A stretch of DNA of 64,000 bases, taken from positions 372,001-436,000 of the forward strand of contig JADNYJ010000009.1 in assembly GCA_015501075.1 (NCBI GenBank), read 5' to 3'. Under the pieces are notes generated by a model. The model did not search any database and was not told the DNA's origin. It was given only the letters and a program-made list of their open reading frames with translations. This DNA comes from Gymnopilus junonius. Lineage: Eukaryota > Basidiomycota > Agaricomycetes > Agaricales > Galerinaceae. Both the position numbers and the translations under genes were made by a program. This document shows, piece after piece, positions 1 to 10,806 of the stretch (within the stretch, counting starts at the first letter, position 1; the number at the start of each line of letters is the position of its first letter).

Positions 1-770
1 GTAAGCTTTGTCGGGAACAGTCACAAAGCCGGCTTCAGAAAGAATCGTGTCTAAAATGCCAGTACCCGACCATGGCATCGTTGGGACCTCGGCACTTTGG
101 GCGACAATAGTGCTGGAAATCTTATCACCAAGACTCCGCATGGCGCTTCCTGGTGGGCCAATGAAAACGATCTTGTGCTTACTAGCGGCAAGACTTTCAG
201 GTAGACGGGGGTTTTCAGACGCATGGCCCCACCCAGCCCATACCGCATGCACCCCAGCTCGTTCGGCCACATCCACGATAAGATCAACGTTCGCGTAGTT
301 GTTGTTATTGCTCCCTCCTGGTACTTCAATATAGCGGTCGGCCATCCTAATGTACTCAGCGTTTACTTTCAAGTCTTCGGGAGTTGCCATTACAGTAAAC
401 TCGACAGCTCTTTCACGACCAAATGTTTCGTAGCTCCATTGGCGAATAGATCTAATTTCCTTAACAGCAGCAATACCTAAAAAGACATGTTAAAAGACCG
501 TGTGAAGGAAATTTCCGACGCGTACCGTTGTTTGCGATGAGGACCTAGAGGGAGATTTGTTCAGCAAGACGCGGAAAGGAATGGGAATAAGACATACTTT
601 TGTGATAACTGTGTGGCCACTGTGTGATTTGACAAAGTCGAGAACACTACTGGGGGTTGCTTTGTCTAGCGAGTTTCCACCTAGACGAATGTAAGTTCAA
701 TACCTTGGGGAAGCATACGATGTACGTCACCTATATACTGCTGGACGCGCGAATGGTCGTACGCCGACAT
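1..770 (-). CDS. ACC1: Acetyl-CoA carboxylase, N-terminal part (biotin carboxylase domain), cut by left edge
   Basis: Makes malonyl-CoA from acetyl-CoA, the committed step of cytosolic fatty-acid synthesis. About 206 codons are visible. Exons read 770-731, 680-598, 544-526 and 476-1; all junctions are GT...AG and phase-consistent. The protein runs through the hallmark start of the biotin carboxylase domain: [20 protein letters not shown], then the [19 protein letters not shown] block, [17 protein letters not shown], and the [11 protein letters not shown] and [15 protein letters not shown] motifs. Identity to fungal ACC1 is high enough to be certain of the family. The third exon is only 19 bases. 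The start ATG at 770 is followed by [15 protein letters not shown]; the frame is open further upstream but without conserved sequence. The biotinyl and carboxyltransferase domains lie beyond the window. Confidence 0.96.
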
Positions 771-1301
771 GGCTGGCTCTCGATACCGGGGAAAGAGCGA
801 GCAACACTGGCAAGTTGGGAGAGAGGAGAAAAGAAAGATAGAAACCGAGAAGCGGGTTATATGCTGAAGGCTCCTCTGGGGACAGAGTAATGATCGACCC
901 CAAAATTCTGCCATTTCGCTTACGTAAGCACTAAGGGTCAACGCCCTCCCGAGTGCTCTGGTCCATCCCAAGCACCCACTTCGAGCTTGCTTTACTTCGG
1001 GTTGGCATATGGCGAATAGTGAGTATATGCGCGTAAATCATGAATTAAAATCTGAATCTCTGGCGCCGCACTCGGGCCATCCACAGGAGAATTGGCGTCA
1101 TCGAACTATCATACGGTTCACATTGACTTCGCCGCCCGTCACTTCCGTAGATAACTGAGCGCCTCAGAAGATGCACTCCGCGAGTGCATCTTATAGAATT
1201 CACAGCCAACGTGCTTTGATTGACTGTCAAAGAGACTCGTAGATAAGATGAAAGTAGCCTTATATATGGATTCGATGACGTTAGTGCCCTTCTCCTGTTC
1301 T
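771..1301. other. Intergenic: ACC1 upstream region and ARPC2 3' flank
   Basis: The 531 bases between two minus-strand genes should hold the ACC1 promoter and 5' leader and the ARPC2 3' UTR. Short ORFs on both strands have no recognisable protein and no consistent splice sites. No specific regulatory motif was identified. Confidence 0.4.
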
Positions 1302-2485
1302 TTATCGCGATACCATTGTCCTGCCACTTTGTTATATGTCAGTACGATGCCTGGAGCAGCATAAGGTCAGGAACAATACCTCGCGGTCTTTCTTTCTGTT
1401 GTCGCAACCTCAGTTTTTGCCCTATTTAAGACCTTCTGGAATTCGGTGACGCGGTACCTCATTCTAGAGTGCATATAAGCTTTGGAACACTTGATGTGAT
1501 AATGCAAATAGTCGCGGAATAGTTGGATATGAGATATGGTAGCAGGAGCCACCGATTTCGTGAAATGTCGAGGGAAAAGAACAAAGGTAACGTAACCAAT
1601 TTCCTCGCTGTTCCTCAGGCCAGGAACATGGCGAATTTCCAATGGAGGATCACGACTGGAATACAAAACTTGAGGTGCATTTTGAATGGAAGGTTGACGC
1701 CGAGCATCAACGAATTCCTGGAGACAACATGAGATTGATTGCAGCAAGCCAACTTCCAGAAGATAGCCCTACCTGGAGAAAGACTTTGCCAAATATCCTG
1801 TCGGTTTCTTCTCTGAAGACAGTTGAAAATATGACAGTAACACGGTCTGGAGCTGCTTGGATATACATCGCTTCTTCGTCTCTGTAATGAACTTGCATTA
1901 ACTCTCCCTGCCCTCCTGAAGATTCTAATTGTTTCTGTGTCTCAAATCCACGTTCAAATGGAGCAGAAAGTGCATTGCGCTTGAGAAGGGCAAGGGACTC
2001 AACGAACGCTTCTCGAGCCTCTTAATAGAACGATAAATCTATCATAGCCAACACAGTAGACGGTAGATGTCGAGACATACCGGGATCGGAAGGAGCTTGC
2101 TCGAGATCGATTTCCAAACTGACGTTGTACTCAGGCTCTACTTTGCTGGCCAGAAGCGAGCCATATTCTCTTCTCAAAACATCAAGAGCTCCATATTGAA
2201 CAAGCTCGTCCCAGCAACGAATATTCATCGAAAGCAACAGCTGAGTCTTGCGTTCGGGCGTGGAAAGGTGAAAACGAACATTGTCGTAGTCAACAAAAAC
2301 AACATCTAAAGAGCCTGGCCTTCTGGACGTGAGATTGAGATCTGCGGAATGTTTGAAATTATGGATTACTTTTGAAGTTTCTCCAAGATCGTGGTTTGGA
2401 TGATAACATTGTGGGGCTGTTGAAGACATAAGAGGGGTGTTCAGAGTCTGCTTGATATGATTTTGCGTACCTCCAGTAGAATCAT
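1302..2485 (-). CDS. ARPC2: Arp2/3 complex subunit 2 (34 kDa, ARPC2/Arc35)
   Basis: Structural core subunit of the Arp2/3 complex that nucleates branched actin filaments at endocytic patches. Six exons: 2485-2471, 2416-2370, 2322-2081, 2020-1773, 1717-1380 and 1320-1302, giving 302 aa, against 300 in human. The product opens with MILLE, then [15 protein letters not shown]. It carries [47 protein letters not shown], and the C-terminal [20 protein letters not shown] block typical of the family. The first exon is just 15 coding bases. The intron after LQK (2369-2323) uses a weak acceptor, but it is the only choice that keeps the RPGSLDVVF segment in frame. No missing segment is seen. Confidence 0.95.
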
Positions 2486-2902
2486 TTCAGTTTATGTGTA
2501 AAGGAGGATTGAGAACAGATGTGGAATGGCTGCTCGGCGTCGCACGCAGCTCCAGGGGCTACTCCTCCTAATTTGGCAGATTTCAAAGTCCGCAGCACAG
2601 CTACCTACTTGGTACCTCCCTTCCCATTATCCTTACACAGGCATGAGATGCTCGGAAATGTCTTCAATTGAACCTGTGGAAAACGCAGGATCAAGGATTA
2701 TAATTTACTGAAACCATAGACAAACAAGGAGACTCGCAGGGAAACTGGAGCTTGGAATATCTAGAGTACAGGACGAGGAGGCCCAGAGTGCCTTCAAATT
2801 TGATCGAAATGTGGATTGTGATACCCATGGGTAGTCCATTGTGATGCCTCCGCCAATTAACATTCTTTCCTGGCCTTAAACATAACAGCGGTACCACATA
2901 GT

Positions 2903-3216
2903 TTACACGGCGCAGCGTGGGTACAACGTCGAAGTAGCGTCCTCTGCTTCCTGGTTCGCTGCAACGCTGCATTCCGGAAGAGCCTTGACCCAGCTCATTC
3001 TTCGAAGTTCGGAAGTCGAAGCAACTAGTTTTCTGAGGATAGAATAAAAGTAGTAGTGATATACCTTCGTGTGCATTACCCAAGTGTAGCAAAAGGCTGC
3101 CAAGCAAGACAATCGTGGCCAACGTAGATGGCTGAAATTTATCTTCATTCGTGTTATGAAGTATTCACTGCAGTCGCTCCATGCCCAATCGGATCGTGAT
3201 AAATTGGTCCGTCCAT
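2903..3216 (-). CDS. Hypothetical small protein (weak model)
   Basis: I do not recognise this product. One readable model has three exons: ATG at 3216, a 37-base intron, a hydrophobic exon (LATIVLLGSLLLHLG), a 40-base intron, then an acidic/alanine-rich tail ending at a TAA at 2903-2905, about 80 aa in total. Both introns are shorter than the 46-65 bases usual in this window, which argues against the model. The hydrophobic exon also stays open in its own frame for over 100 codons. It lies between the ARPC2 promoter and the ZDS1 3' end. It could equally be noncoding. Confidence 0.2.
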
Positions 3217-3496
3217 TTGCAGATAAAGTAAAGGGGCACCATTGGTTAGCAGGGAGAGAAAAAATACGGAACACTGATGATGAAGTACGAACGAGTGACT
3301 GATATCGAAAATGCAAATATTACAACTAGTGTGGATAGGTGTTCAAAGGTTCAAAGTGCGGAAGAGACCAAAAAACAGGGTTCAAAAGAATATATCATCC
3401 AAAGGCTTTCCTAGAGAGAAACTGTACCCGATTGGAAATGGCGTCACTGAATGTCGTGAGTTTGGAATTAGAAGAATGCTCGGGAAGGAGCGAAGG

Positions 3497-6291
3497 TCAC
3501 CGTCGCCTCTGTTGCTGCCAAACAGCCAAGGGGACATCCTCTTCTTCTCCACTCGGTGATCGCCCTTCGCTAGTATGAGGTCGTCTGTCGTAAGGAGAGA
3601 CCGCATGCGCGCTATGTCCTTTCCGGAGATTACCATTGACAGCGGGCAAAGGAAGGGAAGAAGTGGCAGTGGCGGAGAGTGACCGAGTTGGACCCCTCTG
3701 TCCTCCATTCCTATCCCCCAGACTCTCTTGCGATGCGTTGAGCTTGTGTAATTGCATAGGCTGATTCTGAGGAGGCGAATAATTCTGCTGTCGGTTTTGT
3801 GATGGCGGAGATCGCGAGCGACGAGGAGCAGTCGAATCAGGAGGGCCATTCATAGACGGATGCGAAGACGGCGACATCCAAGTCGACTGGTCAACGGGTG
3901 GCATTGCGCCTGGCGGCAACGCAGGTCTGTAATGAGAGTTTTCAGCGGGTAGCTGATAATAATGCTGATCTAGTTGTGCTTGTGGTTGGGATTGGACTAG
4001 CTTTGGAGGGGAGTTGGGATACCCGCCAGGCTGTTGAAGCCGTGAATATGGTTGAGGACTGCCGGTCGGCATAGGTGAAGTAGGGGTCCGGGAGGGTTGG
4101 CCATTAAACCCCCCATATTCTTGTTCCATAACACGATGTTGCATCTCGTATTGAGGTCCTTTGACGGGCATTTCAGCTCGACGTCCACTTGGAGGTCCAC
4201 CGGCAGGTGTTTTCGTAAGTGACCCCCGCCTACCCGATTCCTTTTTCTTGAGCTCCAATTCTCTTTCTCGTTGCTCCCTTTCCAGTCGCTCCTTTTCAGC
4301 CTTTTCCTTCTGCTCCCTTTCTTTCTGTTCCCTCTCCTTTTGTTCCTGGTCACTCTCGGAAGAATCGGAACCACTAGCATTTTGTCCACCATTCGCGGCC
4401 GGTTGCGTTGGACTAGTCGAGGGATTTTGCGCCTTGTTAATAACACCAAGGTACCAAAACATCAGGTTGCTAATGAGGACTTGTTCGTAAAGTGGTCGCC
4501 TGGGATTCGCCAATTTAATATGGCTGAGACGATATATGGCTCTTTCAACATGAATTGGATATCTTGCATACGGGTTGCCCCCAATCCCAGGTGCTAGGCC
4601 AGGTGACGTTGGGGGAACGTAGGATTTCGAAGATTTCGAAGCACCTAGGAGAGCTTGTGCTGCTTCACGGCCAGAGGTGCCTCCGGTAATAGAGGAGTGG
4701 TATTCTGAATCATGTTTCTTCTTGCCAAAGAGAGAACCAAAGAAACTCGACTCCTTCTCCTTTTCCGCAGTTCGAGATTCGCGATCTTTGTCCTTGTGAC
4801 CCTTTTTACCGCCTTTATCTCCTCCCCATTTTCCAAATAATCCCTTTTTATCTTTATCTTTATCTTTCCTGCTCTGTGGTGGTGAGTGGATACGTGAGGC
4901 CGGAACAGGGACGGGTATAGGACGTTCAGCAAGAGGTTCTAAAGGTGAAGGAGTCCTGGGACTGGGCTCCTGAGGCGACTGAGGAATAGTAAGGCGTTGA
5001 GGTTGCGGCTGATGAATGACTGGTGCAATTGGTTCCGGTTGGACGGGTATTACTTCAATGGGTATTTGAGGCGGTTCCTCTACCGGTAAAGATACGGGTT
5101 CCTGCTGTTGAGGCGCCTCTGGGGGCGGCGGGGTGCCAGGGGCTTCAACTGCTGGATAAGGGGGCTCTTCTTCATCGTCCCTAGCATAAGCTTCGTAAAT
5201 TGATGTCTCTTCGCTGTAAGACTCTGGCCTTGGATGAGAACCCTCGTCAGAAATGGTGGGTCGATGCAGGACCGCACTGGTTGACTCTGATTCACCATGG
5301 TCACTAGAAGATATATCACTCGATGTCCTGGGTTCCGCAGGAGCCTGCGCAACCTTTGGGCCTCGACGAGAGGATCCAAACCTGTGACCACCGCCATCTC
5401 CAGGTAATCCTGGTTTGCGAATTTTCGTTCGAGCTGCACGTCGAAGAATTTGCCCAGGAGGAGGGACTATAATAGGAACGTCGGCTTCATCTCCCATATC
5501 TGGCAAAGTATCCGACATGTCGATAGCTGAAAAAAATATAGCTTAAGGAAACGGAGGAACCCCAAAGTCAATCCCGCTGACATACCAGAAGGAGACAAAT
5601 TTAAGCTGAGACTGCGCCGTAAGACGTTCCGTAGTATAGAAGGGTCGTCACTCTCAGATGCTTCCTCAGCCAACTCCTCTAACCTCTGCAGGTCGCTTAT
5701 GGTCAGCTGGGGCCCAGTATTTGTTCGGTATAACAAACTACGATTTCTCTTGAGAGGGACAATGTTTTCTTCTTCGACTCCATCATTCTCCTTCGGACGA
5801 TACTGTCTGCTGAGCATGGATCGTTTGCGACCAAGGCTTGGAGAAGAAGACAAAGAAGCAGATGACGATACAGCAAGAGAGTCGGACTCATCTCCGGGAG
5901 ATCTAGCATGCTCCTTCAGAAATGCGCGAAATTCTGCAGGTGCAATTTCTGGGTGAAGGCTTGCTGGGACCCAAAAGAGATGTAGGGGGTCATCAGTCGT
6001 GTTCAAGATGTCCGGCGTGCGACTATCTCCCGCATTGTGACTGCGATTAGAAGACGAGCTACCTTGACTGGGGGCACTAGCTGAGCTTGAATCTGTGGTG
6101 GAAGGCGACAGAACTGGAGATTTGCCTGCCCAGTACTGTGACGTTGGAGAGGAAGAAGGAGAGGATTGATTGGGTAAGTCGGGGTCGATGGTGAGGGCGC
6201 CCGGGGTAGTTGAGCGCCTTCTGAGGTCCCTAAGAACCTCTACTTCTCGCTGAATCTCATATTCGGATGGCTGAAGCGGTCGTGCGGCCAT
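3497..6291 (-). CDS. ZDS1: Zds1-type polarity/PP2A regulator
   Basis: Two exons (6291-5586 and 5526-3497; 59-base intron) encode 911 aa. The diagnostic part is the Zds1 C-terminal domain at about residues 555-600, including ERAIYRLSHIKLANPRRP and VLISNLMFWYLGVINK. In yeast, Zds1/Zds2 bind the PP2A regulatory subunit Cdc55 and control its location, polarity and mitotic timing; the same role here is inferred from the family. Near residues 95-125 lies LFWVPASLHPEIAPAEFRAF, also conserved in fungal homologues. The rest is low-complexity: proline/glutamine-rich stretches, a lysine-rich block (about residue 475) and a Glu/Lys/Arg run (about 625-665). The last 200 residues are Ser/Pro/Gln-rich and probably disordered. 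The start ATG at 6291 is the first in a clean frame. Confidence 0.88.
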
Positions 6292-6670
6292 GCAGCACTA
6301 GGGACGGAACAGGGCTTAGGAAAGAAATGGTACGTCAAGGGGCACAGATCTGGTGGCTCAGGGGGATCTGGAACGTGGGGACTAAGCTAGTGGCAGGATC
6401 CGTCTTGGAAAGTGTAAGGATGGACACTCAGTCGAACCCAGTGAGCCGAGCAAGACTTTGGGACGTCGAAGAGGCGAACAAGGGGCAGCTGGTAGCAAGG
6501 TATAACGGACTTGTAAATTTGGCAAGTGTCATAACTCCGCTGGTCGGCATAAAAGTTCTCGGCTTCAAATTACAATGACAATACAGTTTTACGTTTATCA
6601 TTTATTACAAAGGCTGTTGATCCTCAATACCCTGGTACTTCTATCGTGCATAAAAGCCTTGGCCATGTTC
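6292..6670. other. Intergenic: ZDS1 upstream region and MZT1 3' flank
   Basis: The 379 bases separate two minus-strand genes. Only short unsupported ORFs are present. It should hold the ZDS1 promoter and leader; no clear motif was seen. Confidence 0.4.
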
Positions 6671-6995
6671 CTATCGTACGTGGCCGGCATTGTCTGCCGT
6701 GGAGTGCGCACCCTCTCGTCGAAGTTCTTGGACGACCGCCTGTCCTCATCAGTTAGCAATCAGAAAACCTTCTGCTGTCCAAACACAAACAGCAAGCGCC
6801 TCGGGGTTCACCCCGTTCTCAATCATGGCGACGCATTTTGCCAAAGTTGCTCGATCTAACTGCGTGTTGAGTAGCTCAGAAATTTCATAGAGAACTGTTC
6901 AAAGCATGAGCATTCATAACCCAGATCTAATAGGTATACTAACTGTCCAAAGTCTGTTGCGCAGATGAGTTCCGCTCAGATTCCTTTGTAGACAT
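6671..6995 (-). CDS. MZT1: Mitotic-spindle organizing protein 1 (MOZART1)
   Basis: A 74-aa protein from three exons: 6995-6944, 6894-6791 and 6739-6671, with introns of 49 and 51 bases. MZT1 binds gamma-tubulin complex proteins and helps recruit gamma-TuRC to spindle pole bodies. The sequence shows the family core: [19 protein letters not shown], then a segment ending GVNPEALA that leads into VVQELRRE, matching the ...LLNTGLD...GINPEALS..I.ELR pattern of MZT1. Length matches the family (70-80 aa). Because the coding sequence is short and split, it is easily missed by gene finders. The gene is head-to-head with TMA16. Confidence 0.9.
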
Positions 6996-7126
6996 GAGCG
7001 CTTGGGCAGCGAGTTAACAACGGTTGAGATTGACAATACTTAATATGCGGCAATGCTTCTGCCGACCGGAGTACAGGCTTTGTTCCCACGATTGTTCTCT
7101 GGTCTTTCCTTCCTACAATCAGCAAT
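6996..7126. promoter_or_regulatory. Shared upstream region of MZT1 and TMA16
   Basis: Only 131 bases separate the two start codons of these divergently transcribed genes, so both promoters must overlap here or extend into the neighbouring gene. No TATA box was recognised. Confidence 0.5.
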
Positions 7127-7914
7127 ATGGCTCCTACAGCAGCTGCCAAAGCCAAAACTTCAACTGCCTCAAAAGAAAAAAAGGAAAAGATATTTCATCC
7201 TGCCTCCAGAAAAGCAGACCAACTCGCACGCCATGCAATCCGCAAAGGCAAACTCGGAAATTTAGCGACAAAACGCAGTCAGAAACATAATTCATTGGGT
7301 GTGTAGTGATTGCTATTTCAGACACTGTGATTTATTCTGTTTACAGCTGATCTTTATGGATTCTTCTTCCATGCTATTCCAGAAGAAGGTGTACTGTCTA
7401 TGGAAGACTTTCACCATGTAATTCGCGATATCTGGTTAACTCGATTTGACAACGAACTGGAGGCAGAAAAATCTTCAAGGAGAAAAGGAAGGCCAAAGAG
7501 TGCGAAGGAAGTTAAATTGGAAGAAATGAAGCTCAGGGAAGCCGAAATATATCGGACAGGGATGGGTGCGTCGTGTTCTCCTTCAGTCGGAGGTCAACAG
7601 ATACTAAAAGGTTATTTATAGAGGTCATCGACCTTACCCATCCCCCAACCGCAGAGCTTTTCCGAAGATGGGACCAAAAGGAAGTGGCATTCATTCAACT
7701 CCTTCGTTTCGTTCGAATTTCCAGCACCACTCCTGACGTCCTTGTTGTTTCACGGCCTGGCAAGCATTCGACAATTGTCGAATCAACGACAGTATCGGAA
7801 GGAGAGGCAATGGACATTGGCGAGGAACCAGGCCCAAGTCCCCACTTCAATGTCCTTCAAGAGCCTCCACGATTTTCAAGTACAATGATGGCTATGGACG
7901 ACTTACCCAGATGA
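7127..7914 (+). CDS. TMA16: Translation machinery-associated protein 16
   Basis: Three exons (7127-7298, 7347-7565, 7622-7914) encode 227 aa. TMA16 proteins associate with pre-60S ribosomal particles. Diagnostic segments are FHPASRKADQLARHAIR near the N-terminus, NSLADLYGFFFHAI, and the RTGMEVIDLTHPPTAELFRR block followed by WDQKEVAFIQLLRFVRIS. The basic N-terminal tail (about residues 1-25) is Lys/Ala-rich. The C-terminal 60 residues are variable and acidic. Start at 7127 is the first in-frame ATG and begins MAPTAAAKAK. Confidence 0.92.
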
Positions 7915-8449
7915 CGCAATTTAAGCCCACATTCAGTTACATCCCTGCATCGGTCTCTTATATTCATTTATCGGGATCGTCTGCGGTGAAAACCCGAGGA
8001 GTATGACGCGTCCAGCCCAGCCTTATCATCATAAAATCCGGGCACTGTTGTTCTTTCCAACATTTCCTCGCTTAATTGACCTGTGAAGCATCCTTCAGGT
8101 CCTGATTAGCTGTCGAAAGAGTATCTCGGACGAGTTATTGAACGACCATTGAATAGATATTTTGGGCATGTATTGTAATACTGAGCATATCGGCTGCGAC
8201 GGACCGGTGAATTGAGCTTATTCTTACGAGGGTTCAAGTTGGCTTGAGCTTGAACTCCTGAAACTAAACACTTCGTTTCCTGTATCCGTTTGCATATCAT
8301 TCTGAGCCTCACCAATTTTCTCGGGCGCAAGGTGGCAAATCTCACGCCTCCTCGCACATCCTGCTGCCTCGTGTCAATTGTCGTTCTATGCCACGATGCT
8401 GAAACCCGTCTCCTTTCCCCATCATCATTGACGAAGCACCTCAACTGCT
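7915..8449. other. Intergenic between TMA16 and the cytidylyltransferase-like gene
   Basis: The 535 bases are between two plus-strand genes. A minus-strand ORF of 112 codons (8106-8444) has no recognisable product and overlaps the expected promoter of the next gene; I treat it as noncoding. Confidence 0.4.
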
Positions 8450-9280
8450 ATGGAGCATTCTAATGCATTTAGCGACGATGAGTACGATGTCGTCTCAAAC
8501 CCAGGGAATCTTTCTCTGGAGGCTAGTCTAGATGACTTTTGCTGCTGTGACGTCCGCGAACCCCCTGCTTCTGAGATCGCACAAAGTCGTTTCGAAACGA
8601 CACGCTGGAGTGCAAAGGACATCCAGCGCTACATTCACAGGGACCTCGAATTGGCAACCGATATCAACTCCCACAAATTCGACAAGAAGAGAGTGCGGGT
8701 TTATGTCGATGGCACTTTTGATACATTTGACATTGGGTTCGTACTCGTTTGTTTCATGCTGTATTTTATTCACAGCTCATTTTCATTGGATTTCTACAGG
8801 ACTGCTCTGAAATTACGACAGGCTAAGTTGTCATTCCCATATGTTTACCTTATTGTCGGGGTGTTCTCGAACAAGGTTTTGCAACAAAACGACTGTCTTC
8901 CCAATCGACCTGAAGTGGAAAGGATTGAGCTTATGAGGCATTGTCGATGGACAGATGAAGTCCTTGAAGACGTACCGTGGGAGCTGACCTTGCAATTTTT
9001 GAACGAAAAGACCATTGATTTCGTGGCCATTGACGAAGGAACGTCCATTGATCCTTCTTTCGCTAAAGCTCGTGTCGTAGCTTATGATGAGCTCAAGAAA
9101 CACGGTAATGCATACGCATATTCTTGACCTAATTGATAGCGCTGAATATTTTTATGAAAAATAGGCAAAATTATTAAGACTCGACGTACGCCTGGACTCC
9201 TCAACCAGAAAGGACTGTTACATTCTAGTCCGTCGCAACAGTCCACGCCTACTTTGGCGGACAAAGAACTTGGCTCCTGA
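8450..9280 (+). CDS. Cholinephosphate cytidylyltransferase-like protein, predicted catalytically inactive
   Basis: Three exons (8450-8736, 8800-9104, 9165-9280) give 235 aa. The core from about residue 80 follows the CTP:phosphocholine cytidylyltransferase fold: VRVYVDGTFDTFDIGT, then FPYVYLIVGVFSNK, then HCRWTDEVLEDVPWELTLQF and IDFVA. However, the HxGH nucleotide-binding motif after the first strand (normally F-H-x-G-H) reads D-I-G-T. The AHDD motif after DFVA is IDEG. The RTxGxSTS motif reads RRTPGLLNQ. The membrane-binding helical C-terminus of true CCT is absent, and the protein stops about 25 residues after the degenerate motif. It is thus a probable pseudoenzyme paralogue; its function is unknown. 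Splice phases are consistent, and no frame damage is present, so it is not an obvious pseudogene. Confidence 0.8.
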
Positions 9281-9664
9281 AAGAACAATGATTGCAAGAT
9301 AGGATCGTAATTAGTATTGCAGGTCTCAGGTGGGAGGCACATACCTTACGTCTCCAATTTAGGAGCTGTGGTTTTCATTTGCTTTTCATACCTACTGTTT
9401 TCATAGAGTCTACAAATGTAAGCCGCAACCATTGATGAATCATATCAGTGAATGTGACTCCGAACCTTTGGTCTACACCAAATGTGATCGGAACGATCGG
9501 TGACACCCCCTTTTTATTTTCTGAGCGCTTCCGCTTTTCAGCCTGCTTCCGTGTTTGACTCATCCTTAGCATAGGTCCTGAGCATCACGGTAATTTTCCT
9601 ATATGCTGGATCAACTGACGCACAATATCTCAACCTTCATTTCTTTCTTTGGATTTGCTATGCC
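9281..9664. other. Intergenic upstream of the F-box-like gene
   Basis: The 384 bases contain a minus-strand open frame of about 60 codons starting with a Lys/Arg-rich stretch (near 9560-9375). It has no recognisable homology, so I do not call it a gene. Confidence 0.35.
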
Positions 9665-10636
9665 ATGCGACGAAAAAAACCAACACACAGCATGGACCTC
9701 TTCCGACATAATAACAGTACCGAGACATTGCCCAACGAGCTCCTCGAGCAAATATTCACTCAAGCATGGCTTTCCCCGATGTTTCCTGCCCAGCGTGCCA
9801 CCTTCATAAAGTCGATTTTTGGAGCATCCAGGACATGGGTAGCTATGCTAGCAAGAATTGTCGCGAAACATGTCTATGTTTCCTCTTCCCCTTTAAATTG
9901 CGAGAGCTGGTCAAATAACGGATGGGCCCCTTCTCTTTGGCATAGCCTTTCAGAGCTCTCTGTCCAATTATGTCATTCCGTTACCCGGCAAATTGTAACC
10001 TCTCCGAAGCCCATCAGTGATTGTCCTTCTTCTGCCCTCGACCGCTTACCGCGCACAGCTATTCGTGAACTGTTCCAAAATTTTCACGCACTGCCCTACA
10101 TACCAAATCTCCGCGAACTGTCGATCGAATACCTCGACCCAGTGGATGTCAACTCGTCCCTTACTTTCCGGTTTTCGGTCATTCACCTAGAAGTAGAATA
10201 TACTTTTCCATCTGATACACCATCCTGGCTTGTCGATGAGCTCGGTCTCACTGGTAAAACCAAGTGTCGCAAGGCTCGGTACGCGCCTTGGGAACTCCCA
10301 GACTTATTCCACATCTCGACGTCAACTACGAGCCAGGGTCATCTTGGTGATGTTCTGAATTTGTTGCCGCATCTGCAACTCTCGGAGAAGTCATTTGGAA
10401 TAAAAGTCAAGGTTTTATCTGCTTCTCAGTACATACCACATCCAGGATTTTTACTCCACGGTCCATTATCTGCTGCTTGCATGTCAATATCCAGCGAGAA
10501 AGCAGGGTACTGTATGACGGTTGTGCGAGGAAGGGCTCTTGGTGTCATGCTTGAAGCGGGGTCCAAAGGCAGACGTTGTCAGAACCAGGCCGTTACCTCA
10601 AGAGAGGTCTACATATTCAAACAAATGGTGTGCTAA
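9665..10636 (+). CDS. F-box-like domain protein
   Basis: An unspliced 323-aa frame. Residues about 22-65 (TLPNELLEQIF followed by FIKSIFGASRTWVAMLARI) fit the F-box-like motif of the large Agaricomycete family, in which the N-terminal helix bundle recruits Skp1 of an SCF ubiquitin ligase. The remainder (PNLRELSIEYLDP, FRFSVIHLEVEY) resembles the degenerate leucine-rich region that usually follows. The target is unknown. The start could be 9665 or the in-frame ATG at 9692, which places the F-box nearer the N-terminus. The protein is shorter than many family members (400-600 aa). Lineage-specific expansion is typical of this family. Confidence 0.65.
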   Translation: MRRKKPTHSMDLFRHNNSTETLPNELLEQIFTQAWLSPMFPAQRATFIKSIFGASRTWVAMLARIVAKHVYVSSSPLNCESWSNNGWAPSLWHSLSELSVQLCHSVTRQIVTSPKPISDCPSSALDRLPRTAIRELFQNFHALPYIPNLRELSIEYLDPVDVNSSLTFRFSVIHLEVEYTFPSDTPSWLVDELGLTGKTKCRKARYAPWELPDLFHISTSTTSQGHLGDVLNLLPHLQLSEKSFGIKVKVLSASQYIPHPGFLLHGPLSAACMSISSEKAGYCMTVVRGRALGVMLEAGSKGRRCQNQAVTSREVYIFKQMVC

Positions 10637-10806
10637 TATTAACCAAGCTGTCGAGCGCAGCCACCTCTGGTGTTGTCGAGCTGAACAACAAAAATAGGCT
10701 AGTGGCTGTCTTACACTACTGTCGCAGCTTTTCATATGCATAATTACTATCTTACAATGCAAATACCAGTTCTGCTAAAGCGAGACAGCCTGAAATGTCG
10801 GTTCGA

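Noticed and set aside
9375..9572. Minus-strand short ORF beginning with a Lys/Arg-rich stretch
   Set aside because: No convincing splice partner, no recognised family and no promoter signal.
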